The notes: generated from the letters alone by a model not told the origin. A stretch of DNA of 64,000 nucleotides from Mycolicibacterium aichiense (GCF_010726245.1 NZ_AP022561.1:2294001-2358000); one strand, 5' to 3'. Shown: positions 45,701 to 53,576, counted from the first letter of the stretch. Made by a program: numbers and translations.

Positions 45701-46086
45701 ACCCGATCCCGATGCTGGCGACCGACAACCCCGACGTCCTGGTCGGCGGCGTCCGCTACCGGGCCTGGCAGCCGCCGAGCGCGCTGCACCCGACCATCAC
45801 CGTCGACGGGCCGCTGCGGTTCGAACTCGTCGACACGGCCACCGGGACGTCCCGCGGTGGCTGCACCTATCACGTCTCGCACCCCGGCGGCCGGGCGTAC
45901 GACACCCCGCCGGTCAACGCGGTGGAGGCCGAATCGCGCCGCGGGCGGCGCTTCGAAGCCACCGGGTTCACCCCCGGCAAGGTCGACGTCGCCGATATCA
46001 GGGAGAAACTCGCCCGGCAAACCACGGACGTCGGCGCGCCGGGGATCCTCGACCTGCGACGGGCCCGCACAGTGCTGCAGAACTGA
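42715..46086 (+). CDS. transglutaminase-like protein fused to DUF2126 (Rv2566 counterpart)
   Basis: A 1123-residue protein. Residues 1-80 are a transglutaminase N-terminal beta domain (LEHRTTYTFDRLVEVHPHVV), 150-280 the papain-like transglutaminase core with the triad Cys188 (GIGSCRDSAW), His237 (LHAWTEV) and Asp253 (GLDPTSG), and about 300-1120 a DUF2126 domain (VGGEPTFVSVDNQLDEEW, RWQIGIHWRRDG, AEFCIDKLYSPDS, RHGLNLHGRYLLPHF), which resembles a glutamine-synthetase-like amidoligase fold in published family analyses. It could cleave or form amide bonds in peptides. ATG 42715; no clear RBS. First gene of a four-gene cluster. Near residues 790-806 there is an in-frame near-repeat (SASAAPDHGRSASAAP). 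Length matches Rv2566 (about 1140). Confidence 0.9.
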   Translation: MGIKVALEHRTTYTFDRLVEVHPHVVRLRPAPHSRTPIEAYSLEVEPADHFINWQQDAFGNFLARLVFPTRTRELTIKVGLIADLKVINPFDFFIEDYAETFPFVYPKALKDDLEPYLRPVDEGDEGSGPGDLVGSWVRDFVVAPGTRTIDFLVALNRAVNGDVGYSVRMEAGVQTPDHTLRTGIGSCRDSAWLLVSILRGLGLAARFVSGYLVQLTSDVEALDGPSGPAADFTDLHAWTEVYVPGAGWIGLDPTSGLFAGEGHIPLAATPHPSSAAPITGTTGIAEATLDFANIVTRVHEDPRVTLPYTDTAWAAINQLGARIDERLADADVRLTVGGEPTFVSVDNQLDEEWITAADGPHKRERASVLAARLKAVWAPGGLVQRSQGKWYPGEPLPRWQIGIHWRRDGAPLWADGALLADPWGPHDHVNVQAAQQILSAIADGLGLPATQVRAAFEDPLSRLAQAARLPAGDPVGPGDDLETDTAAARAALLARLEEPVTEPAAYVLPLHRREDDAGWASADWRLRRGRVVLLEGDSPAGLRLPLDSISWQPPRPSAPADPIASGVRALPGAPGTDDAAVEDSATAPTTAMVAEVRDGLLYIFIPPTEELEHFVDLIARVEAAAAKVACAVVVEGYGPPPDARLQSMSITPDPGVIEVNVTPAASFAEQREQLRTLYEEARLARLSTESFDVDGTHGGTGGGNHITLGGITPADSPLLRRPDLLVSLLTYWQRHPALSYLFAGRFIGTTSQAPRVDEGRSEALYELEIAFAEIARLTAEDASRPEDGGSASAAPDHGRSASAAPWIADRALRHLLTDITGNTHRAEFCIDKLYSPDSPRGRLGLLELRGFEMPPHFQMAMVQSLLVRALVARFWDQPLRAPLIRHGLNLHGRYLLPHFIIHDIADVCADLRAHDVNFDTSWLDPFTEFRFPRVGTAVFDHVEIELRGAIEPWNTLGEESTGTGTARYVDSSVERIQVRTIGADRQRHILTCNGYPIPMLATDNPDVLVGGVRYRAWQPPSALHPTITVDGPLRFELVDTATGTSRGGCTYHVSHPGGRAYDTPPVNAVEAESRRGRRFEATGFTPGKVDVADIREKLARQTTDVGAPGILDLRRARTVLQN
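45083..45131. repeat. in-frame direct repeat within the DUF2126 gene
   Basis: GCTCGGCAAGCGCCGCTCC (45083-45101) and GCTCCGCAAGCGCCGCTCC (45113-45131) differ at one base and are 30 bases (10 codons) apart, encoding GSASAAP and RSASAAP in a linker. A related palindrome lies at 6388. The pattern suggests a duplicated short palindromic element captured in the coding sequence. Confidence 0.55.
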
Positions 46087-46159
46087 TGGGGACCACCGAC
46101 CCGAATATGCTCGGGGCGGGCCATGAACGTGCAGGAGTCTGGAATCAGGAGGTGGGCCG

Positions 46160-48811
46160 TTGTCGCTGTCCGCTGCCGGTTCTGGATTGAGCCGCTCGAG
46201 TCATGACCCGGACCGTCTGCTCGCCGGGTACCGCGCCGCACGCGCCCAGGACGCCCTGTTCGACGTGCACGACGGTGGGGCGGGTGCCTTCGGCGACACC
46301 GGGTACGACGAGTTCGTCGACGCCACCGGGACCATCCGCCCGTCGTGGCAGGAGCTCGGTGATCTCATCGGCGAGCGCGGCCGGGCCGGGCTGGAGCGGC
46401 TACGCGGTGTGGTGCGCGGGTTGGTCGACAACGACGGCATCACCTACATCGAGGTCGACGACTCGGGAACCGTCCCGGGCGAGGGCATCGCGACGCCGGG
46501 CACCTGGCATCTCGACGCGATACCTCTGGTGGTGTCCGCCGCCGATTGGGAGACGCTGGAAGCCGGTGTGCTGCAACGGTCCCGGCTGCTCGACGCCGTC
46601 CTGACCGATCTCTACGGCGAGCGGCGGGCGATCACCACCGGAATCCTGCCCCCGCAGTTGCTGTTCGGGCATCCCGGGTACATCCGCGCCGCCCGGGGGA
46701 TCGAGAACCCCGGGCGCCATCAACTGTTCATGCTCGGCTGCGACGTCAGCCGGGCCGCCGACGGTCGCTTCGTGGTCAACGCCGACTGGGCGCAGGCGCC
46801 GTCGGGGGCCGGGTACGCACTGGCCGATCGCCGGGTGGTCGCCCACGCCGTGCCCGACGTCTACGAACGCATCGGTCCGCGCCCGGCCTCGCCGTTCGCC
46901 CAGGCGCTGCGGCTGGCGCTCATCGAGGCCGCGCCCGAGGCCGCCGAAGATCCGGTGGTGGTGGTGCTCAGCCCCGGCATCCACTCCGAGACCGCCTTCG
47001 ACCAGGCCTACCTGGCGTCGGTGCTCGGCTTTCCATTGGTCGAGAGCGCGGATCTCGTGGTCCGCGACGGCAAGCTGTTGATGCGTTCGCTGGGCACCCT
47101 CAAGCGGGTGGACGTGGTGCTGCGCCGGGTCGACGCCGACTACGCCGACCCGCTGGATCTGCGACCCGATTCCCGGCTCGGCGTGGTCGGCCTGGTCGAG
47201 GTGCAGCGGCGGGGCGCGGTGACGGTGGTGAACACCCTCGGTGCCGGCATTCTGGAAAGCCCTGGGCTGCAGCGCTTCCTGCCGCAGCTGGCGGACCGGT
47301 TACTGGGGGAGAAGCCGTTGCTGGACACCCCGCAGTTGTACTGGGGCGGATTCGACCGGGAGCGCTCCCATCTGATCGCGCGGCTGAACACCCTGCTGAT
47401 CAAGTCGACGGTCGGCGGCGAGACGATCGTGGGGCCGGCGCTTTCGGCGGAGCAGCGCCGTGAGCTCACGGCCCGCATCGAGGCCCACCCCTGGCAGTGG
47501 GTGGGCCAGGAGTTGCCGCAGTTCTCGTCCGCGCCCACCGATCGTTACCCGGGCGGGTTGTCGGCGGCCAGTGTCGGCATGCGCTTGTTCACGGTGTCCC
47601 AGCGCGGCGGCTATGCACCCATGATCGGCGGCCTCGGTTACGTGCTGGCCCCCGGCAACTCCGCCTATGTGCTGAAAACCATTGCCGCCAAGGATGTCTG
47701 GATCCGGCCGCCGACGCGAGCCAAGGCCGATACGTTGACCGTGCCGCCGGTGGAGCTGCCCAGCGGTACCCGCTCGATCAGCTCGCCGCGCGTCCTGTCG
47801 GACCTGTTCTGGATGGGCCGCTACGGCGAGCGTGCCGAAAACCTGGCCCGGCTGCTGATCGTCACCCGCGAGCGATATCACGAGTATCGCTACCGCCAGG
47901 ACATGGACGGCAGCGAATGTGTGCCCGTCCTGTTGCACGCCCTGGGCGTGATCACCGGTACCGAGACCGAAGCCGCGGGCACCTACGCCGAGGCAGTGTC
48001 GGCCGCGCAACGCACGCTGTGGTCGTTGACCGTCGACCGGCAGCGCCCCGGGTCGTTGGCTCACTCCGTGGAACGTCTCGGACTCGCGGCCCGCTCGGTG
48101 CGTGACCAGATGTCCAACGACACCTGGATGGTGCTCGGCGCCGTCGAGCGGGCGCTGGCTGAACAGGCCGGTTCGCCGCGCGGGGCGCGGATCGACGACA
48201 CCCAACTCGCGCTCGCCCAACAGCAGACGCTGGCCGGCATGCTGGCGCTGTCCGGAGTGGCCGCCGAGTCGATGGTGCGCGACGCCGGATGGACGTTGAT
48301 GGACATCGGCAAGCGCATCGAACGCGGGCTCGCGCTGTCGGCGTTGCTGCGGGCCACGCTGACCACTGTGCGCAGCCCGGACGCCGAACAGACCATCACC
48401 GAATCGGCACTGGTGGTGTGTGAGTCGTCGGTGATCTACCGCAGACGCAACCTGGGCAGGGTCAGCGTGGCCGCCGTCGCGGACCTGGTGTTGTTCGACC
48501 CCGAGAACCCCAGATCCCTTGTCTACCAACTGGAGCGGCTGCGGTCTAATCTGCGGTTGCTGCCCGGCTCGTCCGGCTCGTCACGTCCCGAGCGACTGGT
48601 CGACGAGATCAGCACGCGACTGCGCCGGCTGGATCCCGCCGAACTCGAGCACATCGACGACGACGGCCGGCGAAGCGAGCTCGACGGGCTGCTGAGTGGA
48701 ATGCACACCGCGCTGCGCGATCTGTCCGACGTCATCACCCGAACCCAGTTGTCGCTGCCCGGTGGGATGCAGCCGCTGTGGGGGCCTGATCAAATGCGGG
48801 TCATGCCGTGA
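46160..48811 (+). CDS. circularly permuted ATP-grasp plus alpha-E domain protein (Rv2567 counterpart)
   Basis: An 883-residue fusion. Residues about 70-500 are the circularly permuted ATP-grasp (DUF404/DUF407): YIEVDDSGTVPGEGIATPGT, VLSPGIHSETAFDQAYLASV, VDVVLRRVDADYADPLDLRP and NTLGAGILESPGLQRFLPQL. From about 530 onward is an alpha-E (DUF403) helical domain: VLSDLFWMGRYGERAENLAR and RPGSLAHSVERLGLAARSVR. ATP-grasp enzymes of this type are predicted ATP-dependent amide ligases. The start is TTG 46160, supported by AGGAGGTG (46147-46154) five bases upstream; no better start is nearby. It overlaps the next transglutaminase gene by four bases. Confidence 0.9.
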   Translation: MSLSAAGSGLSRSSHDPDRLLAGYRAARAQDALFDVHDGGAGAFGDTGYDEFVDATGTIRPSWQELGDLIGERGRAGLERLRGVVRGLVDNDGITYIEVDDSGTVPGEGIATPGTWHLDAIPLVVSAADWETLEAGVLQRSRLLDAVLTDLYGERRAITTGILPPQLLFGHPGYIRAARGIENPGRHQLFMLGCDVSRAADGRFVVNADWAQAPSGAGYALADRRVVAHAVPDVYERIGPRPASPFAQALRLALIEAAPEAAEDPVVVVLSPGIHSETAFDQAYLASVLGFPLVESADLVVRDGKLLMRSLGTLKRVDVVLRRVDADYADPLDLRPDSRLGVVGLVEVQRRGAVTVVNTLGAGILESPGLQRFLPQLADRLLGEKPLLDTPQLYWGGFDRERSHLIARLNTLLIKSTVGGETIVGPALSAEQRRELTARIEAHPWQWVGQELPQFSSAPTDRYPGGLSAASVGMRLFTVSQRGGYAPMIGGLGYVLAPGNSAYVLKTIAAKDVWIRPPTRAKADTLTVPPVELPSGTRSISSPRVLSDLFWMGRYGERAENLARLLIVTRERYHEYRYRQDMDGSECVPVLLHALGVITGTETEAAGTYAEAVSAAQRTLWSLTVDRQRPGSLAHSVERLGLAARSVRDQMSNDTWMVLGAVERALAEQAGSPRGARIDDTQLALAQQQTLAGMLALSGVAAESMVRDAGWTLMDIGKRIERGLALSALLRATLTTVRSPDAEQTITESALVVCESSVIYRRRNLGRVSVAAVADLVLFDPENPRSLVYQLERLRSNLRLLPGSSGSSRPERLVDEISTRLRRLDPAELEHIDDDGRRSELDGLLSGMHTALRDLSDVITRTQLSLPGGMQPLWGPDQMRVMP

Positions 48812-49731
48812 CCGCGGCCGAGGGCGCAGCGCGCACGTACCGGATCACGCATCGCACCGCGTACGGCTATTCGGATGTGGTGACCAGTTCCTACGGCCGC
48901 GGCCATCTCACCCCCCGCGACACCACCGGACAGCGGTGTCTGGCCTACGAACTCGACATCGATCCGATACCCGCCGACCGATCCACCAGTCTCGACGTCT
49001 ACGGCAACATCAGCTCCTACTTCCACGTCACCGAACATCACCGGGCGCTGACGGTGACCAGTCGCTCCGTCGTCGAGGTCGACCCGCCCGCGGTCGACCG
49101 TTATCAGGCCGGCTGGGCGCAGGCGCCGTGGGAGGCCGTCCGGCCGGTCGGCCACAATGGTGCGTTGGCATCGGAGTTCAGTCTGGACCTGCGCCCCCCG
49201 GAGATCACCGACGAAGTACGGGATTACGCCGCGCCGAGTTTCGAGCCCGGCCGTCCGCTCGTCGAGGTGCTGCGAGATCTGAACTCACGAATATTCTCTG
49301 ACTTCACCTACAAGTCGGGATCGACCACGGTGTCCACCCAGGTGAGTCAGGTTTTGCTGGCGCGAGAAGGGGTATGCCAGGACTTCGCCCGGCTGGCCAT
49401 CGCCTGCCTGCGCGCCAACGGATTGGCGGCGAGTTATGTGTCGGGCTACCTGGCCACCGACCCGCCGCCCGGAAAGGAACGGATGTACGGCGTGGACGCC
49501 ACCCATGCCTGGGCCGCGGTGTGGACACCGCAAAACGATTGGCTCGGGCTCGATCCCACCAACGATCAGCTGGTCGATGAGCGCTACATCACCGTCGGGT
49601 GGGGGCGCGACTATGCCGACATCCCGCCGCTGCGCGGCATCATCTACACCGATTCCGAGCACAGCGTGATCGACGTGTCAGTGGACGTGGCACCATGCCC
49701 ACCGTTCCAGGGGGATCTGCTTCATGCGTGA
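48808..49731 (+). CDS. transglutaminase family protein (Rv2569c counterpart)
   Basis: A 307-residue protein with a transglutaminase-type N-terminal beta domain (YRITHRTAYGYSDVVTSSYG) and a papain-like core with the triad Cys190 (EGVCQDFARLA), His233 (DATHAWAAV) and Asp249 (GLDPTND). It probably acts as a cysteine protease or amidase-ligase on peptides. GTG start overlaps the ATP-grasp gene stop (48808-48811) and its own stop overlaps the next gene by eight bases, so the last three genes are translationally linked. Cytosolic, as no signal is present. Confidence 0.9.
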   Translation: MTAAEGAARTYRITHRTAYGYSDVVTSSYGRGHLTPRDTTGQRCLAYELDIDPIPADRSTSLDVYGNISSYFHVTEHHRALTVTSRSVVEVDPPAVDRYQAGWAQAPWEAVRPVGHNGALASEFSLDLRPPEITDEVRDYAAPSFEPGRPLVEVLRDLNSRIFSDFTYKSGSTTVSTQVSQVLLAREGVCQDFARLAIACLRANGLAASYVSGYLATDPPPGKERMYGVDATHAWAAVWTPQNDWLGLDPTNDQLVDERYITVGWGRDYADIPPLRGIIYTDSEHSVIDVSVDVAPCPPFQGDLLHA

Positions 49732-50800
49732 CTTCATCTGCCCCAACTGCGGGCAGCATCTGGCGTTCGAGAACTCGGTCTGCCTGTCCTGCGGGAGCTC
49801 GGTCGGATTCTCGTTGGACGACATGGCGTTTCTGGTGATCGCCTCCGGTGAGGACAGCGAGCACGGCGGGGCCGTCGACGCCGCCGAATTCCAGTTGTGC
49901 GCGAATCTCCATCTCGCCGAATGCAATTGGCTGGTTCATGTGGAGCCGGTCCGGCGGTTGTGCGCGTCCTGCCGGCTCACCCGGACCCGGCCCAACGACA
50001 ACGACACCCCCGCGCTGGCCGCCTTCGCGCTGGCCGAGCGGGCCAAGCGCCGCCTCATCGCCGAACTTCACGAACTCAAGCTGCCGATCGTCGGCCGCGA
50101 CGAGGACCCCGAGTACGGGTTGGCCTTCGACCTGCTGTCCAGCGCCAACGAGAAAGTGTTCACCGGCCACGACAACGGCCTGATCACACTGGATCTCGCC
50201 GAAGGCGACGACGTGCACCGCGAGCAGCTGCGCACCTCGATGGACGAGCCGTACCGCACGCTGCTCGGACATTTCCGGCATGAGGTCGGCCACTACTACT
50301 TCTATCGACTGGTCGGCACCTCACCGACGTACCTGGAGCGCTTCAACGAACTGTTCGGTGACCCGGACGCCGACTACCAGGCCGCACTGGACCGGCACTA
50401 CAGCGAAGGCGCGCCGCCCGGGTGGGAGGAGAACTACGTCTCCTCCTATGCCACCATGCACCCGGCCGAGGACTGGGCCGAGACGTTCGCGCACTACCTG
50501 CACATCCGCGACACCCTGGATACCGCCGCGGCGTTCGGGATCGCCCCGGCCAATGCCACCTATGAGCGACGAGTCCTGGGCCCCAGCGGATTCGACAACA
50601 TCCTCGAGATGTGGCTGCCGTTGGCGTGGTCGCTGAACATGGTGAACCGGTCGATGGGCAAAGACGATTTGTATCCGTTCGTACTCCCGGTGCCCGTGCT
50701 GGAGAAGATGCGGTTCATCCACACCGTCATCGACGATGTGACGTCGTCGCCGACCAAGCTGGACGCGGCCATCAACGGTCAGCAACAGCAGCAGAACTGA
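49724..50800 (+). CDS. zinc ribbon plus zincin-type peptidase (Rv2568c counterpart)
   Basis: A 358-residue protein. An N-terminal zinc ribbon has CPNC (Cys6, Cys9) and CLSCG (Cys20, Cys23). A putative metallopeptidase domain follows with HEVGH at residues 186-190 (HFRHEVGHYYF), the zincin HExxH motif, and a downstream HPAEDWAETFAHYLHIRD that supplies the third zinc ligand (Glu/His). Family DUF2248 is described as a putative zinc-binding metallopeptidase. Within the operon it might trim or remove the peptide made by the ligase and transglutaminases; inference only. Its last 29 bases overlap the end of the convergent SDR gene. Confidence 0.88.
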   Translation: MRDFICPNCGQHLAFENSVCLSCGSSVGFSLDDMAFLVIASGEDSEHGGAVDAAEFQLCANLHLAECNWLVHVEPVRRLCASCRLTRTRPNDNDTPALAAFALAERAKRRLIAELHELKLPIVGRDEDPEYGLAFDLLSSANEKVFTGHDNGLITLDLAEGDDVHREQLRTSMDEPYRTLLGHFRHEVGHYYFYRLVGTSPTYLERFNELFGDPDADYQAALDRHYSEGAPPGWEENYVSSYATMHPAEDWAETFAHYLHIRDTLDTAAAFGIAPANATYERRVLGPSGFDNILEMWLPLAWSLNMVNRSMGKDDLYPFVLPVPVLEKMRFIHTVIDDVTSSPTKLDAAINGQQQQQN

Positions 50801-51809
50801 GCGCCAGCAGCCCTTCCGCGGTCGCGGTAACGGTGTCGGCGGCCGAGCGGGGGTGCCAGCCCAGCTGTGTGACGGCCTTGGCGTTGTTCACCGACTTGGG
50901 TGTGCCCAGCAGGCCGGCCAATTCGCGTAGCGGTGGGACGAATCGTGCGCCGAACCGCACGGCCCAGTCCGGGACGTCCCGGCTGGGCACCCGGGCGGCG
51001 CCGGCGCCCAGGCGGTCGCGCAGCACCGCCGCGATCTCGGGCAGCGTCACCGGTTGGCCCGCCGCGGCCAGGTAACGCTGGCCCGCGGCCTCGGGAGCGG
51101 TCATCGCGCGGATCAACAGGTCGGCCACATCACGGACGTCGACCACCGCGAACGATGCGCGGGGTAGCAGCGGTGGCTGTCCGCGCAGCAGCGCGTCGAT
51201 GATCTGCACCGAGGTCGACAGGTTCTCGCCGAGCGGCGGCCCGAACACCCCGACCGGGTTGACCACTGCGAGTTCAGGGCTGCCCGGGCGCTGCGCGAAA
51301 TCCCATGCCGCGCGCTCGGCGAGCGTCTTGGACTTCACGTACGGGCTGACGGCGTCATCGGGATTGGTCCAGTCGGTCTCGTCGTACGGCGTCCCCGACG
51401 GTTTGGGGCTGTAGCCGATCGCCGCGAACGACGAGGTGATCACCACGCGCCGCACTCCTTCGGCAGCGGCGGCACGCAACACCCGCAGGGTGCCCTCGCG
51501 CGCCGGGACGATGATCTCGTCCTCGTTGGCCGGCTGGCGGGGCGGGAACGGTGAGGCCACGTGCTGGACGAACCGGCAGCCGCGCACCGCCGCCGCCCAG
51601 CCGTCGTCGGAACTTAGGTCCGCCACGACGATCTCCAATCGGTCCGGGTCAGCGCCGGCGGCGGCCAGGGTCTTGCGGAGTTGCTTGTCGCGGTTACCGT
51701 TTCGGACGGTTGCCCGAACCAGGTAGCCGTCGGCGAGCAGTCGCACGATCAGATGGCCGGCGATGAATCCGGAGCCACCGGTCACCAGTACCCGAACGGG
51801 TTCAGACAT
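50772..51809 (-). CDS. NAD(P)-dependent epimerase/reductase, dihydroflavonol-4-reductase-like SDR
   Basis: A 345-residue extended SDR: glycine-rich VLVTGGSGFIAGHLIVRLL near residue 10, VVADLSSDDGW, HVASPFPPRQPANEDE, ITSSFAAIGYS (catalytic Ser region) and the YVKSKTLAE motif with Tyr-x3-Lys. Most similar by pattern to dihydroflavonol-4-reductase/cinnamoyl-CoA reductase-like enzymes; the substrate is unknown. It overlaps the MerR gene by eight bases (51802-51809), so both are transcribed together from the MerR promoter. Confidence 0.87.
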   Translation of the reverse strand: MSEPVRVLVTGGSGFIAGHLIVRLLADGYLVRATVRNGNRDKQLRKTLAAAGADPDRLEIVVADLSSDDGWAAAVRGCRFVQHVASPFPPRQPANEDEIIVPAREGTLRVLRAAAAEGVRRVVITSSFAAIGYSPKPSGTPYDETDWTNPDDAVSPYVKSKTLAERAAWDFAQRPGSPELAVVNPVGVFGPPLGENLSTSVQIIDALLRGQPPLLPRASFAVVDVRDVADLLIRAMTAPEAAGQRYLAAAGQPVTLPEIAAVLRDRLGAGAARVPSRDVPDWAVRFGARFVPPLRELAGLLGTPKSVNNAKAVTQLGWHPRSAADTVTATAEGLLALSSAAVADR

Positions 51810-52269
51810 GAGCCTTCTCCTCGGATATCAGTTGCGCTCCCAGCGCGATGATGTCGGGCACAAGCGCTTCTTCAGCGGCGGTGTCACCCCGTTCGCGCGC
51901 CGCCCACAGCTGGGCTTTGGCGGCGGCATACTTCTGGCGCACCTGCAGCCGGGCGATGTCGTCGGCCAGGCGTCTGGCGTGGTCGCCGAAGAGCTGCCGC
52001 TGATCGGCTGCGGCCGCTGCGCCGCGGCGGATGTTGTCGACATAGGTGCGCATGTCCCGCACGCTCATGCCGGTGCTGCGCAGGCAGCTCAGCGATTCGA
52101 TGGCGTCCACCAGTGCAGGCGGATAGCGGCGATGACCGCTGCTGTCATCGCGCGGCACCGGGTCGATCAGCCCGATCCGCTCGTAGTAGCGCAGCGCCGA
52201 CTCGGTCAGACCGCTCTGACGGGAGACCTCCTGGATGGTCAGGTCCCTGGTTAACGGTGTGGTTGGCAT
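51802..52269 (-). CDS. MerR family transcriptional regulator
   Basis: A 155-residue regulator: MerR winged helix near the N terminus (LTIQEVSRQSGLTESALRYYERIGLI and RRYPPALVDAIESLSCLRST) with a long coiled-coil dimerisation helix afterwards (about residues 70-125). There are only one or two cysteines, so it is not a classical metal-responsive MerR; it may sense an organic or redox signal. It is the first gene of a two-gene unit with the SDR gene. A classic MerR promoter lies immediately upstream, and the start ATG 52269 sits at the expected transcription start, suggesting a leaderless mRNA. Confidence 0.9.
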   Translation of the reverse strand: MPTTPLTRDLTIQEVSRQSGLTESALRYYERIGLIDPVPRDDSSGHRRYPPALVDAIESLSCLRSTGMSVRDMRTYVDNIRRGAAAAADQRQLFGDHARRLADDIARLQVRQKYAAAKAQLWAARERGDTAAEEALVPDIIALGAQLISEEKAHV

Positions 52270-52275
52270 AGAGCC

Positions 52276-52306
52276 ACTATGTCGAACTTGAAGCGCTTCA
52301 AGTCAA
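52276..52306 (-). promoter_or_regulatory. MerR-type promoter with 18-base perfect palindrome
   Basis: ACTTGAAGCGCTTCAAGT (52286-52303) is a perfect palindrome. On the minus strand, -35 TTGACT (52306-52301) and -10 CATAGT (52281-52276) are separated by 19 bases, the stretched spacing typical of MerR-activated promoters. The expected transcription start falls at the A of the regulator's ATG (52269). Confidence 0.88.
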
Positions 52307-52372
52307 GTGTGCGGCTGATCACGCAAGCGGGCGATCAGCCGGGCGTCGTGCGCGGTTGTTCTGCAGCTTTAC

Positions 52373-52866
52373 TCAGCCGGCGTCCGCGGACACCAGCTGT
52401 TGTGCGATGGTGGCGACCCATCGACGTACGTGATCGACATCGCGCCAGTCTCCGGCCCTGGTCCTCGCCATCGCGCTCGCGGGAAAGCCCCGTGCATCTT
52501 TTGCCAACGATCCACCGAACGTTTGATGGCCGCGGGCTCCAACCCGCTCGATGAGTTTCGCCACCTGGCGGGTGGGCGCGATGACGCCTCTCGCCGCCGA
52601 GTCGTCCAGCGGCCCGCTGCTCACGAGCCACACGGGCAGGTCGCGCAGCGGTGAGCTGTGTCGGCGGACGAAGCGCCTCGCGTCACGGTGCCATCTGTTC
52701 GCGTAGAGCGCTCCTGCCACGATCACCGCATCGACGTCGGCCAGGTCCATGACATCCCGGGCCGGCATCACCACCGCCCTGCCCCGGTGAGGGCCTCACC
52801 GATCATGGCCGCCAGTTTGGCGGTGCCACCCCGGGTTGAGCCATAGGCAACGAGTACGTGCTTCAC
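52373..52866 (-). pseudogene. flavodoxin-domain protein (HemG-like), frameshifted
   Basis: Two adjacent frames together encode one flavodoxin. From GTG 52866 the frame reads VKHVLVAYGSTRGGTAKLAA, the phosphate-binding loop of flavodoxin, but ends in a stop at 52768-52770. A different frame, starting at 52774 and ending at 52373, continues with VVMPARDVMDLADVDAVIVA, ALYANRWHRDARRFVRRHSS and ASAMARTRAGDWRD, the rest of the protoporphyrinogen-oxidase-like flavodoxin. One missing base in the run around 52775-52785 would restore a protein of about 164 residues. Either a real inactivating mutation or a sequencing error. The GTG overlaps the stop of the SRPBCC gene upstream. Confidence 0.8.
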
Positions 52867-53408
52867 CTCACGCCCTCCGCGTCATCCTTGATCTGGTGCA
52901 GCGTGGCTCGCAGGATGTGCCCCACGAACGGGCGCACCAGCCACCAGTACCTGGCGAAGCTTCGGCGAGAATCCGGATCCGTTGTAGCCGTGCGACATTC
53001 ATACGTGAGCAAAGTTTCGCTTGATCCGTGGGGCAGCATCGAGAAGCCGGCAGCAATCTTGCCCCACCCGGGTTCGGTGAAATGAGCGAACTCGTCGGCG
53101 TCGACGGTCCGCCAGTCGATGACAGGGCGCCAGAACCGTCCCACTGCGCCCAACACGATTTCATGTCCCGCGCGCTCGCCCAACACCAGCCAACCCGGGA
53201 TGCCGAGCCCGTCGCCGACCACGACCGGTGACGAGGGTGGCGCCGCACGCCCGGTCAGCTTCATCGGCAACTGTCGCACCCACATGGCGGCGTCGAGGAG
53301 CGGGGTGTGTACCCGTAACAGGTCCAGACTTCGAGTGGCGCGATATGTTGTGTCCGAGTCCGCCTGTACCACAATCTTTTCGGCGATTGTCACGTCGTAG
53401 CGCGGCAT
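52863..53408 (-). CDS. SRPBCC-like protein, unknown function
   Basis: A 181-residue protein starting MPRYDVTIAEKIVVQAD, with RSLDLLRVHTPLLDAAMWVR, VLGERAGHEIVLGAVGRFW and LLTYECRTATTDPDSRRSFA, RYWWLVRPFVGHILRATLHQ at the C terminus, a pattern seen in conserved actinobacterial START-like proteins. The ligand is unknown. The start is uncertain: ATG 53408 begins the conserved block, but the frame remains open to 53558 and a GTG further upstream is possible. Its stop overlaps the GTG of the flavodoxin, suggesting they were an operon. The 168-base gap 53409-53576 shows no other gene. Confidence 0.7.
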   Translation of the reverse strand: MPRYDVTIAEKIVVQADSDTTYRATRSLDLLRVHTPLLDAAMWVRQLPMKLTGRAAPPSSPVVVGDGLGIPGWLVLGERAGHEIVLGAVGRFWRPVIDWRTVDADEFAHFTEPGWGKIAAGFSMLPHGSSETLLTYECRTATTDPDSRRSFARYWWLVRPFVGHILRATLHQIKDDAEGVR

Positions 53409-53576
53409 CGCCTGATCGATGAGCGTGTTGTCCGTGCCGGTTGTCACCACTCCATAGTGGGTGGCATCCGACGGCGGGAGTAAGAGCCGAACTGCCCCCG
53501 ACGCGGGGACGATTGCCTCCAGTCCCCATGGGCCGTTGCGGGGCGAGTCATCGACCAACGTCGATCTGGCGGCCTC

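Noticed and set aside
43672..46020. 782-codon minus-strand frame opposite the DUF2126 gene
   Set aside because: Shadow frame; the plus strand encodes clear conserved motifs throughout.
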